Shown piece after piece: positions 30,330-41,008 of a stretch of 64,000 nt of DNA. The notes beneath the pieces were generated by a model, which saw nothing but the letters and a program-made list of their open reading frames with translations, had not been told where the DNA came from and made no database searches. Every line of letters begins with the position of its first letter. Positions within the stretch are counted from its first letter, which is position 1. Source of the DNA: Lampris incognitus (lineage: Eukaryota; Chordata; Actinopteri; Lampriformes; Lampridae). A program made the translations under genes and the position numbers. The DNA lies in the NCBI RefSeq assembly GCF_029633865.1, contig NC_079211.1:78685859-78749858 (forward strand). Reading direction: 5' to 3'.

Positions 30330-31565
30330 CATTTGACACTATGGATCATAATTATTAATGAGGGGACTTGAAAGATATGGTGATAGAGGGGCAGCATACT
30401 CATGGCTTAGTTACGGTCTTGAGAAATCGGACTTGCTGAAGGTCACGTGTGGGGGTTCCACAAGTTTCAGTGCTGGTTCCAAAGTCGTTTATATTGCACA
30501 TTAATGATGTCCAAATTGCTAAAGTTTGTTTTGTGTACAGATGATACGGATTTATTGTGTTCTGGTAAAGATTTTGAGCAGGTTCTGGATACGGTGGAAA
30601 CGGAATTGAAAACTTTAAAACAGTGGTTTGATATTATCAAGTCATTATTCAATTTAAATGAAAACCCAGCCACTGAGGATGCACAAGCTCAAACTAAATG
30701 CATGACCCATATTTTACTGTTCTTCTACGGTTCCATACTTTACTTACTGTGTGGAGGTTTGGGGAGAGACATACAAAACAATGACAAATCCAGTCGTTAT
30801 GCTCAGAAGAGAGCTGTAAGAACTGTAAACACAGCTGATGTCACGAGCCAGCCAACACATGATTTATACACACGCGCTCTCACATGTAGAGATTCTGTGG
30901 ACTTTAAAATGCACATTAATGTTTCAAGTAAAAAATAAGATGCTTCCGGACTGCATCCACGAGAGCTGTTTCAAATGAGGGTCAGAATGAACTGAGAGGA
31001 ATTTGCATGTTTGCAAACAAAACAAAACCAAACAAAACAAATTAGAACAGATGCAAAATAAAGACGTTTGTCAGTCAAATGAGTTAATTTGTGGAATAGT
31101 TTTGAAAAGGAAATGAAAATGAATAGTAAACTTAATAGATGCTTAAAAAGTTCAAAAATAAGATGCTTGACAAATATAAAACAGTATGAACACTAGTGTG
31201 TATATGAGTGTTGTTTGGGACGTTTGTGTGTATATAATATACATACGTATATAAAAGATATATTCATGTATAGAAATAGTATTTGTTGTTTTCCCTCTTT
31301 CCCTCTTTCTCCATTTCATGTTCAGTGTGTAAATGTAAAGTAGTACACCATGTATGAGGGCTAGGTGTAATGTAAAGTGAATGCTTTAATGGAAGTTAGG
31401 TGTAATGTAAAGTTAATGCTTCAGGCTTCACCTTTTCAGTCAGCACAACTTGCTTTGGGTTGTCAGGGCTTCGGAGGTAATGACTCGCTATTTCTATTTA
31501 CATGTGTATTGGAATTGTATGTTGAAAAAGACCAAAATACACTAAACAAGTTGGGTTTGTACAGC
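30330..31565 (+). pseudogene. LINE RT palm and 3' region (L2/Rex-like)
   Basis: Begins in the palm (LDTMDHN), passes GVPQVSVLVPKSF and then the catalytic region read as VLCTDDTDLLCSG (FADD changed to CTDD). A deletion follows the palm, and a degraded 3' part (YCVEVWGE) runs into an AT-rich tail. Stops are frequent. Confidence 0.65.
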
Positions 31566-31897
31566 TGACTACAGCAACACGGAAACCACTGGAAAGTCTG
31601 CTGGGTGCTTCAGACGTGGGAACCCTGTGACTGGTGAATCCAGGGGGGGCTGAAGACCAGTGCAGGGCCCCTTAAACAGGCGCACTGCCTGCTCGGGAAG
31701 GCCGAGTGCTTATTAAAGACAGCAAGTCACTAAGATGAAGCACTTGTTAAGGCCAGTTCAGCAAGGCGGACCGTATGTGAATTCTAACCAAGGAAAAATA
31801 AGAGGTACAACAACACAACACACTGGCAAACAAGTCGAGGTTATAAACAACATGCAGGCTGGATAGTCTTATGTTGGCGTGTGCTCACGTATCTTAC
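31566..31897. other. Intron sequence, nothing recognised
   Basis: Between a LINE end and the cel exon. No feature I can support. Confidence 0.35.
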
Positions 31898-32018
31898 CCT
31901 TTCCCAGCAGGAGCAGGTTGATTTTGCCGGCCATGGCCAACCCAGCCGGATCGCTCATCTTCAGACACAGCAGCATCTCTTCTTCGTTGGTGGTACTACA
32001 GCCGACTTTCCGGGCAAT
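31898..32018 (-). CDS. cel: cel exon (after the SPYSKG exon)
   Basis: Acceptor GCCCAG before 32018; donor G/GTAAGA after 31898. The 121-bp exon reads IARKVGCSTTNEEEMLLCLK and MSDPAGLAMAGKINLLLLGK. The VGC...LLCLK pattern with paired cysteines matches the loop after the 'VALAPW' exon in carboxylesterases. It is flanked by introns of 16.0 kb upstream and 2.6 kb downstream. Confidence 0.88.
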
Positions 32019-32222
32019 CTGGGCACACACGAGACCAGGAGCCAAGCAGAGGTCGTCAGATTCTGGCTCTGACACAGAGCAGGATACCCGTGAGGATACA
32101 ACCTTTCTGGAAACAAGTGACTCTGCTATCAGCACCCCTCTAATCTCACACATGCACCACACCCCTGGAGGTGAGGCGAGCACTCAAATCAACCACGGTG
32201 GACTAGAAGGTCCGCTGTATTA

Positions 32223-32417
32223 AAGTACTACTTACTGACAGGTAAGTAGTACTTACTGACAGGGAAGTACTACTCACTGACAGGTAAGTACTACTCACTG
32301 ACAGGGAAGTAGTACTCACTGACAGGGAAGTACTACTCACTGACAGGTAAGTAGTACTTACTGACAGGGAAGTACTACTCACTGACAGGTAAGTAGTACT
32401 CACTGACAGGGAAGTAG
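32223..32417. repeat. 21-bp minisatellite, about nine copies
   Basis: The unit 'tactcactgacagggaagtac' varies at a few sites (gggaag/ggtaag; tactc/tactt). It lies in the cel intron about 200 bases upstream of exon 31898-32018. Several units contain CAGGTAAGTA on the plus strand, a perfect donor-like word but on the strand opposite to cel. Units are contiguous with no spacers. Confidence 0.95.
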
Positions 32418-32549
32418 TGACATTCCATTGTGAATGAGCCACCGATGGCAGCGTCGGTGTGTTGGTGGCACGCGTTGTTTTGTGTGTAAACGCGGTGTTT
32501 TGCTACAATACCTGCAGCTCTTCCCGCAGAGAAGAGCTTACGGACGTCA

Positions 32550-32890
32550 GGGACATGACCTCTGCTGATTTATTTCCCAACTTTCTCATCCCATCTGTGG
32601 AATGAGGAGACACGTTGATGGAAGGTGCGCTCACCTTTGTTCAACGCAGTGAAAGGCCGGAGGACGGAGGGAGTATTTGTCTCTAACGAGCGATCACTAC
32701 GCAACAAACTGGACGAACTGCATCCTCTGATGGCGAAGAACAAAGACTGTTCTTCCCCTCGCACTTGGTAGGAACGTGGCAGTGTGGGTCGACACCAGAC
32801 TCTGCCCTGAACAGCTGGCAGGCTTCCAGCTGTTCAGGGCTCTCCGTCAAAGCAAAAGGTGGAGGTATTTGTTTCTATATTGAAGAGGCG
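32550..32890 (+). pseudogene. LINE endonuclease 5' fragment
   Basis: Traces of RSLRNKLDELHPLMAKNKD and, in another frame, QLAGFQLFRA and AKGGGICFYIEE, typical of the start of a LINE endonuclease. The ETW motif is lost in a frame break (SPRTW). Related to 20700-20945. Confidence 0.55.
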
Positions 32891-34060
32891 ACAGGTAGGG
32901 TTGGGCATCGAGTTCCAAAGTTCTGATTCTGCCTATAGCTTCCTAAATACATTTCACTGGCGCTAAAGTCCGTCTCAGTTTCCGTGGACTCTGGGCAAGG
33001 TGGCGGACTGAGCGGGCGCACCTGCTAGCTAGAGTGTAGACTAAAGTTCCTCAGCAGTATTAAATAAGGTTTTTCCCCTCAAAGAGGTTTTGGATTACGT
33101 GTCTAAAAATGCCAAACAAAGGAAAGGAAGTGAAGTCTAGGAGAAAGATAAAGATATGACGAAGAACACCGCGGCTAGGGCAACCCCCTATCATATTACA
33201 GTAGCTCATTTACATGTACGGGTACTCGTGCCTAGTTCGGTACTGTCACTTTAAGAGACGGTGATCCTGCAGGTCGGGCTTGTGGGCGGTACTCTTCTGC
33301 ATTACATTCTGTGCAGCTGGCAGGTCACCAGTCGTTACCGTGGTTACAAGCCTGAACATTTTTATTTCTTATATTTGCGAACTGGTGTTTGGACATGGCC
33401 CACAACCCAGCCATTAAGGTTGCGTCTTCCCGCCATTCTACTTTGAGATCGGATGTGGCCAGCAGATTCATCCTTCCTAAATCGTCCATCATTGACTGCG
33501 TAGCGCCTCCTGTTGGCGAACTCGATGAACTGTGAGCCAGGAAACACTTCAAGGAGTTATTCAAGTAAGACTGTCCCAGTAGCCAGTCACTTCCTGGATT
33601 TATTCAAGTAACACTTCCAGTTAAGGCCCCCGACGAGATATCTCCTTTTGTTTATTATGTTGTTTATTTGGGTGTTGTGCACAACAGGGGTATTGCAGCT
33701 CTGCAACATATCAGTGTCACATATGTATTGTTAATTAGATTAACAATGAGGCGACACAATAACTCAGATGGATAGCACGTTGATTCAGCTTGACTGTCTT
33801 TCACTGAATGCCGTCTTCTATTCATACTTGTATTTTGCATATATATATATATATATATATACTATATATATATATATTTGTATTTGCGAACCATCATATG
33901 AATATTGGTACATACTGTTATTACATCTATCTACAGTATACTTCCATGCAACTCTACTTACCTTGTGCCTCGTCCAGATTATTCACAGTCAACTCATACT
34001 TCACCTGACCTTGAGGTAAAATTCTTTCCTTATTAAAGAAGGGTTACACTGGCAACAAGG
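32891..34060. other. Unclassified intron sequence with a short (TA)n
   Basis: The start 'gggttgggcatcgagttcc' recalls ends of some hAT elements, but no partner end was found. (TA)n runs lie at about 33838-33880. No gene seen. Confidence 0.3.
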
Positions 34061-34074
34061 GTGATGTACGGGAC

Positions 34075-34750
34075 GTGCTTCTACTTCCTGACTACGTGAT
34101 GGAGGCTACTAACGCTGGGCCCGATAAACGAAGTGTCGACGAGCCAGAAGATTCCCCGTTAAACACACCATCTAAGGGCGCCCATATTCGGAAATGGGCG
34201 AGGCCAAACGAGGACCCTGCAGGGCAGTCCGTTCTGACTGCACTAAACACCCTGGGCACCAGATTTGATAAACAAGACAAAACGCTGGAGGATACCGATA
34301 CTCAGATTAAGGGGAAGAGTGCAGTGACTGGCAGCCTGGCTACAGCATTGGAATTCAATGCGGCGGAACTCAAAGGATGCAAAATTCAAGTAGCTGCTTT
34401 AGAAGAGAAGGTGGCAGCTCTGGAAAAAGAAAACAGCGGTCTTAAAGAACGAGCGGAGGAACATGAAGGCACAGCAGGCGGGGAATCTGAGTATAAAAGG
34501 CAGGAAAGAAAGGGTAAACGAAAGCACAAGGGAGGAGGTGATTAACCTACTCAAGAAGGTCGCACCGCAACGGGCACAGAAGATGGATGAGATGGTAGAC
34601 ACTGTTCAGCGGGTGGGGAGAAAGGAGGAGAAGAGAAGGTGCCAGGTCATCATCCAGTCTGTCAAAGGTCAACGTGGAGATGGGATGTGGACAAGGAGGA
34701 AGGAGTGGGAAACATGCAGGAAAGCGGGAGTTCGCCTTACTGAAGACTGA
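34075..34750 (+). pseudogene. L1-type LINE ORF1 (coiled-coil RNA-binding protein), frameshifted
   Basis: The likely ATG at 34099 begins MEATNAGPDKRSVDE. A heptad-rich coiled-coil stretch follows (CKIQVAALEEKVAALEKEN) and then a frame change near 34540 into INLLKKVAPQRAQKMDEMVD and VQRVGRKEEKRRCQVIIQ, resembling the RNA-recognition part of L1 ORF1p. It ends prematurely near 34750. ORF1p normally coats LINE RNA and acts as a chaperone. Confidence 0.7.
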
Positions 34751-34989
34751 ACCATGGCAGATAAACAGGCCAGAGAAGCTCTTCAGCCTCGGATATCAGG
34801 AGCGAGAAGGCCGGGAAGAAAGCAGACTATCGCGGACCCTTTGGATCCATCGACAGGCAACGGATCTAGTTGACATAGTGAACTTTGACGTGTAATCCTA
34901 CCGGTAAAGACATTAAACAAATGAAGGGAAGGGGATGGATGTTTCTTTCCAGAGGAACTTGTGAGTGGAGGACATGTTTAAAGAGGCTG

Positions 34990-36076
34990 GCTATTTCCAT
35001 CGCTCCTAATGAAGTGTTGCAAGGTTCAACTTTTTATTTCATTCTATGTGTTTTCTCTAAAGTCAGAGATTTCTTTTTTATCATTACACGCAAGAGGTCT
35101 TAAGGATCATGTAAAACACAAGGCTGCTTTCTGTTTTGTAAAGGTCTTAAAGCACACTGCATGCTTCTGCAAGAGACTCGATCATGTGAAGAGGACACTA
35201 CATTCCGCAAGAACCAGTGGGCAGACAACATTCTTTTTTCCTCACGGCGGTAATCGATCTGGGGGCGTGGCCATATGTTTTTATAGATTCCCTGGGGGGG
35301 GGGGGGGGTAACATTCAGAAATGATAAGGATGGTCATTGGATTGTTGTGGTTATACATTTACAGGGGTCATTTGCAATTTGGATATAATAATATTGAGCA
35401 AAACAAAATATTATTAGGAGCTCTTACAGAAATTATTGTTGGTGAATATAAGCAAACTTATGGTACAAGATTTACTTTAATGGATGGAGATTTTAATATG
35501 GCACCAGATGAGTGGTTAGATAGATAGATGTCCATCTTTTCATAATGATTACCGTTACAACACTGTATTGAAGGAATTCATAAATGTCAATTATTTTATT
35601 GATATTTGTGTGCCGCTCCATTGACAGACCATTGTGTAATTGAAAGAGATCTGAAACCAGATGGTAATCATAAATGTAGAACAAATTATTGGAAGTTCAA
35701 TGCTGATCTGTTAAATTTAGAAGAATATGTTAAGGAGGTAAAGGCATTAATGGTGGAAATTAAAAGTGACACAGAAATAGATACTTACTGCAGGAAATGG
35801 GAATCTTTTAAATATAAGGACAGGAGTCGATCAATTAAATTAAGTAAAACCAGATGTCAACAGCAGAGGGAAGAGGAATATCAATTGGTTCAAGAAATGA
35901 ATGAATGTTGTAGAAAAAAATAGTTATCAGATGAAAACAAAGCAAATATACTGAGTTTACAAGCCAGATTAGATAACTTCCCCTCCACCCCTGGATGTTG
36001 TGTTGATCTGTTGTCTTGTTTCACCCCGTTTATTGTAAAGCCACTTTGAGTGTTGGAAAAGCGCCATATAAGATTC

Positions 36077-36112
<36 letters not shown>

Positions 36113-37535
36113 TCTTGATCATTACTAATCACTAGTAATTACATTTTTTTATGTTCCCCATACTAAAGTGTTACCTTATTATTATTATTATTAACTTGTT
36201 CATCCAAAGGGAGCTTATGTTAGATCCAGAATATTACTTTGTTACCTAAACCAGGACAAAAGATGTATTGATAACCTGAGACCAATAACTTTATTGAATG
36301 TGGATTACAAATTATTTACGCACATCATTGCCAATCGGAAGAAAGTGGGTATATGACAGATAATACGTGAAACTCAATCAGGGTTTCTTAAAGGTAGGTC
36401 TATACATAATAACATTAGGCTGGTTCTTGATTTACTAGATTATAATTATTTATTATTGAAGACAGTGGTTTCACAAAGCCTTTGATGTAGGTGAACATCC
36501 ATTTATAATAAAGGCTTTGGAATATTTTGGTTTTGGTCCAAAATGTATAAAGGTAATGAATATGATGTATAATGACATCAATAGTTCAGTTTCTCTCCCT
36601 GAAGGAACACCTAAAAGAATTGAGGTAAAACGAGGGATTCGACAGGTTTGTTCATTGTTACCCCACAAGTAATGGTGACTGTGATAAAAGGAACGTTGCC
36701 TTATGACGTGTTAGTACCACCGATGCCTTTACTTTACATAGACAATCTGGAGTTTATGGAGAAAAAATGCACCAACAAAATTGTAAGGGGGGCCCTTACC
36801 TCCTTACTCTTTCCTCTACCATTAAAAAGAAAAAATATATTTAAAGAAATATCCTAGAGATTAGGCAGGATTAGAACCAGATATCTCACTCTCCCTATTT
36901 CACCAAAAGCGAAAGAAGCTCATTTTAAAATGATAAATGATGTTTATCCTTGTAATGAGTTTCTGAGACAAAGATTTAATGTTGATAAAAAAAATTGTAT
37001 GTTTTGTGATTCTGTTAGTGAAACATTAGAACATTTGTTTTGTTTTTGGGTTTTTTTTACTTGTAAAAATACTAGAGCCTTTTGGAAATTATTGCAAAAT
37101 TGGATACCTGAAAAGGACTTTCATTTGCCATATCTAGATTATAAGGATATTAAATCTGGCGTTATAATGGAGGATAAAAATATGGAAATGCTGTACAGTA
37201 GCCTGATTATTATGGCTAAACCATTTATCCATAGATCTAGATTTATTAAGGCCAGGCCACTATTCTTAGTCTTCATGAATGAATTAATACATTTCAAGAA
37301 AGCACTGAAATGTATACAAACCAAACAAGCTTTGAATATTTACAAAAACATACATATATTGATTTCTGCTTAGACCCCTTTGTCTTTTGTCTCTTTGTTA
37401 TTATGTTTCCTTATTTTTATTGTTTTGTGAAATGCTAAGCTCAGTCTGAGTTGTACTATTTGCTAATTTGTTATTGTAATGGCCAGATTTTGTTCTTTTG
37501 TTCATATAATAAAGGTGTTAACAAAAACAAAAAAC
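34990..37535 (+). pseudogene. L1-type LINE ORF2 (endonuclease-RT), heavily decayed
   Basis: Pieces in order: endonuclease (LHARGLKDHVKHKA at 35080; HCMLLQETRS at 35155; LMDGDFNMAPDEWLDR at 35480; PLTDHCVIERDL at 35615), linker (35650-35980), an RT piece (DYKLFTHIIANRKK; ETQSGFLKGRSIHNNIRLVL at 36370), a degraded stretch without a palm motif, and the C-terminus (36930-37373, NCMFCDSVSETLEHLF, a Cys-His motif region). Catalytic residues ETR, DFN and TDH survive in fragments. The 3' end is 'ataataaaggtgttaac' plus an A-rich tail. A tail-like repeat interrupts it at about 35985-36200. Confidence 0.75.
35985..36200 (+). repeat. Short retroposon tail with (TTA)n inside the L1
   Basis: 'ttgtaaagccactttgagtg' and 'aaaagcgccatataag' followed by (TTA)n, a pattern common at the 3' end of teleost SINEs and LINEs. 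Only the tail is present. Confidence 0.5.
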
Positions 37536-37539
37536 AAAA

Positions 37540-38555
37540 TTAAAGCCGCAAGCGGCGTTGGGAGGGGTCCAAGCATTGGCACTGTGGCGCCCCCAATGGA
37601 GCAATTTGAATGGTTTTGTCCTCATGATCATATACCTTCACCCAACGTAAATATTTAACGCTATGATACGTAGGGACTTTTATACACCTAGCCTGCAATA
37701 GACTACTTGGGTCGCCTGTGTCCTAGACGATTACCGTAATTTGTTAAAATGTCGTAACACTTCCATTGCTTCAGAAACATGTGCCAGAGTTTCCAAAACT
37801 GGACCAGACGGTGTCTGATTTCTTGCGTCCTAGCCGACTGCCGTAAAAAGAAAAAGTATGTCGTTAAACCCAGGTGTCCTGGCGTGTGGTATGTAGAGCT
37901 GCAGCGCTTCCACACCAAATAAGTCAAAATAGCGGGCAAACTATATGGCTGACATTGGTGGTCCCAATAGTAAAGTTGTTGAGCACATTGAGATGCATGG
38001 GTCGATTAAGTTTTGTGTTGATCTGACTTATGCTGTGGGAGTTATGGCCTTTTAAGCATGACCCTTTGTTATAGCGCCACCATCTGGCTGACATGGGTGA
38101 TTTGTAGTGCCAGAGTAGTGGGGGGCCGCATGAATCCACCTACCAAATTTGGTTGGTCTAGGACTTATGGTTGCTGAGGCTCAGACACTTTTAGCTGAGA
38201 AACCGCGCCCAAACTAATACAAGTCAAAATGGCGGGCAAACTATATGGCTGACATATGTGGTCCCAACAACAAAGTTGTAGAGCACATTCAGATGCATAG
38301 GTCTGTGCAGTTTTGTGTTGATCTGATTTATGGTGTGGGAATTACGCATGACCCTTTGTTATAGCGCCATCATCTGGCTGACATAGGTGATTTGTGGTGC
38401 CTGAGTAGTGGGGGGCCATAGGAATCCACGTACCAAAGTTGGTTGGTCTAGGATTTACGGTTGCTGAGCCTCACACACTTTTAGCGGAGAATAATAATAA
38501 TAATCCTAACAAATACCATAGGGTTCCACCAGCTTCGCTGCTTGGACCCCTAAAA
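37540..38555. repeat. Non-coding repeat with internal ~300-bp duplication
   Basis: Starts 'aaagccgcaagcggcgttgg' followed by GGGGTCCAAGCA. It ends '...gcttcgctgcttggacccctaa', whose reverse complement again contains GGGGTCCAAGCA, so short inverted ends are present. A module starting 'agtcaaaatagcgggcaaac' at 37922 is repeated at 38222 with scattered differences and a ~17-base gap. No protein. I do not know its mobilisation mechanism. Confidence 0.6.
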
Positions 38556-38995
38556 AAGTTTTGGTTTCCGTGGTGGCGGCATGCAGCTTCCGTGGTTTCC
38601 GCCTCCGCAAGTTAAATGTGCGCCATCGTGGACCAGAGCAAGCGGCGGTCGAACGTGTGGGTTGGTACAGTGCAACGCCTGTGGCAAAATTACTTCGTGA
38701 AAGAGAGGATGCACAACAAATACGGCCAAACACCTTCGCTACACGGTGTCCAGATTAACCAGTGTACCGTGTCTGGCAAGTGGCGCCGGTCTCCATCTCC
38801 TGCCTCGGCGTCCTCTTCAGCAACCCTGAGCAAACCGCACGCAGCACCTCGTCGCAATTGGGTAGGGGAACATTAATAACGTTTGTCTTATTCGCAACAG
38901 CGAGACAGCAAACAATTTATACATGAGCGAACTGCTATAAACTGTATGCCGATACTTGTAAAGTGCACGGATAAATAGACTCGCGAGCCCTTGGC
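38556..38995. other. Unclassified sequence
   Basis: GC-richer stretch with short overlapping frames on the plus strand (38561-38876). None resembles a known domain, and I would not call a gene. Confidence 0.3.
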
Positions 38996-39085
38996 TAACG
39001 GGTCGGACCCTTTAGTCGACTGTTTAATGTTGTCGCCCGTGGTGCGGGAGATCTGGGTTCGCGTCCCGGCTGCGGCGGTTCCTGG
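38996..39085 (+). repeat. tRNA-like SINE head
   Basis: 'cctttagtcgactgtttaatg' resembles a box A region and GGTTCGCGTCC a box B. A CCA-like end is absent and the following text is the gypsy-5 gag, so this is a SINE head and not a tRNA gene. Confidence 0.45.
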
Positions 39086-39099
39086 ACTTGCCCCCCCCC

Positions 39100-40782
39100 C
39101 CCCAGGTATAGGAAGGGGGAGGCTAACGTAGGCCTGGTGATATCCCTGTTGACTGGCAGAGCCCTCAGTTGGGCAGTGGCAGCGATTGGCCATCACGAAC
39201 CATTCTCCACCAATTATGATGCCTTCCGCCGCGAATTTCGTTTAATGTTCGACCACACAGCGGACGGGGAGGACGCAGCTGGCCGCCTCCATTCTATCCA
39301 GCCGGGAGCTATAGGTCAGTGGCAGACTACACCCTGGAGGTTAGGATACTGGCGGCTAACAGTGGGTGCGACGACACAGTGCTTAAGAGCCTATACAGGG
39401 GGGGGGGGGGCTCAGCGATTCCATCAAGGATCTCATTGTCAGAGACCGGCCCTCTTCCTTCAACAAGCTTGTCAATCTCACCCTCCGGATGGACGAACGG
39501 TTGCGGGAGCGGCGTCTGGAGCGCGCTCAACGCACCAGAGTCTCCCATAGACCTACCCCCGCCCGGACTACCAGTGGGTCCCCTGTTCCAGCGTCCCGCA
39601 GCCACTCTCCACCCTCTCAGTACCCCATGCTACCCCTGGCATTATCTGCACCCAGATCGGAGGAGGAGCCTATTCACTTGGGTCGGTCACGGCTTACAGT
39701 GGAGGAGCGGGAGCAGAGGATGCGTGACCGACTCTGCCTCTACTGTGGGAAGTCGGGCCATTACATCCGAACCTGCCCGACTCACCCACCAAGACCAGAC
39801 TCACTAGTGGGGGGTGCCCTAACGAACTTGACCCCCCTGCCCCGGTCCAAAAAGGAGCACAACCGGCTGTTTCCTGTCACTCTCACCTGGGGTAAGGAAT
39901 CACTTTCTATCAGCGCACTGTTAGATTCGGGGGCAGACGAGTGTTTGATTGACATTTCGCTGGCCCGGCAAGCCGGCATTCCACTCGTCCCTCCCCTCAC
40001 AGCCCAAGCCTAGACGGTCGTTCACTCGGTTGGATTACGCACAGCACAGCTTCTCTCACGTTCACTCTTTCAGGTAATCGTGTAGAGACTGCGCGTTTTT
40101 TGGTCTTGCAAGTCCCGGCAGTGCCCCTAGTGTTAGGTAGACAGTGGTTGGAGAGGCACGATCCCCACATCTCATGGTCCACTGGGCCGACATTGGGTTG
40201 GAGCGTTGCGTGTCATGCCTTCGCCTGCCTGGTCCCCCATATAGGCTGCTGTAGAACAGGCTGTTCGTGAAGGCCGAGAAGCGCGTGTTCCACTCCGCCT
40301 CCATGTAATTTCTCAGCCACATTGTAGAGAAAGGGCACATCCGCACCGACCCCATGAAGATCCGAGCGGTGGAGGAGTGGGCGCGGCCTACCGATAGGAT
40401 GCAATTCCGGCGCTTCCTCAGGTTCGCCAACTTTTATCAGCGCTTCATCAGGGGGTTCAGCCGAGTGGCCAACCCCCTCACTGCACTAACCTCCGTCCCT
40501 TCTCTTGGACCCCGGGAGGCAGAGGCCGCTTTCTCGGCCTTGAAGGGACTGTTTACAACACCTCCGGTGCTCACTCACCCTGACCAAGCAGTTCGTCGTG
40601 GAGGTTGACGCATCGGACACGGGCATCGGAGCCGTCCTCTCTCAGCAGTCGGAGGAGGACCAGAGTCCACCCATGCGCCTTCCTCTCCCGGCGTTTCAGC
40701 CCAGCAGAGAGGAATTATGACATCGGCAACAGGGAGTTACTGGCGGTCCATGCCGCCCTGGAGGAGTGGAGACACTGGTTGG
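39100..40782 (+). pseudogene. Gypsy-5 (older) Gag-protease-RT remnant, 5' part
   Basis: Capsid piece (LTGRALSWAVAA at 39144), frame breaks near 39315 and at the G-run near 39400, then a frame with zinc knuckle CLYCGKSGHYIRTC (39740) and protease DSGAD (39930). A stop at 40011-40013 follows. The RT palm with its YxDD box is missing: sequence jumps to the thumb (KGHIRTDPMKIRAVEEW, 40330). RNase H starts [11 protein letters not shown] (40600) in another frame and is cut at EEWRHWL by gypsy-3. It continues at 45408. No LTRs could be assigned. Confidence 0.8.
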
Positions 40783-40983
40783 TGTAACAATAGGAACTAT
40801 TGTTAGGAACCATTGTTTAGTTCCTTGTTTACACAGGGGTCGTTTAGGTTGTTGCACCTGGAATAACGGACCGAGCGTGATGCATAACCTTACGTGCCGA
40901 AGTTATTATTAAAGTTTATAGCCCCGTGGGGTTGAAACGAGTTGTAACGTCTCTTTAGTAGAAGGTAACAACACACTTTAACA
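40783..40983 (+). repeat. Gypsy-3 5' LTR
   Basis: 201 bp, TG...CA, one difference from the 3' copy. Confidence 0.93.
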
Positions 40984-41008
40984 TGGTGGCAGCGGCGGAC
41001 GACTCGGT

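Noticed and set aside
32223..32417. CRISPR array
   Set aside because: Units are contiguous with no spacers, and the context is a vertebrate intron; it is a minisatellite.
38561..38876. Small protein-coding gene
   Set aside because: Overlapping short frames of similar length, no recognisable domain, no splice or promoter evidence.
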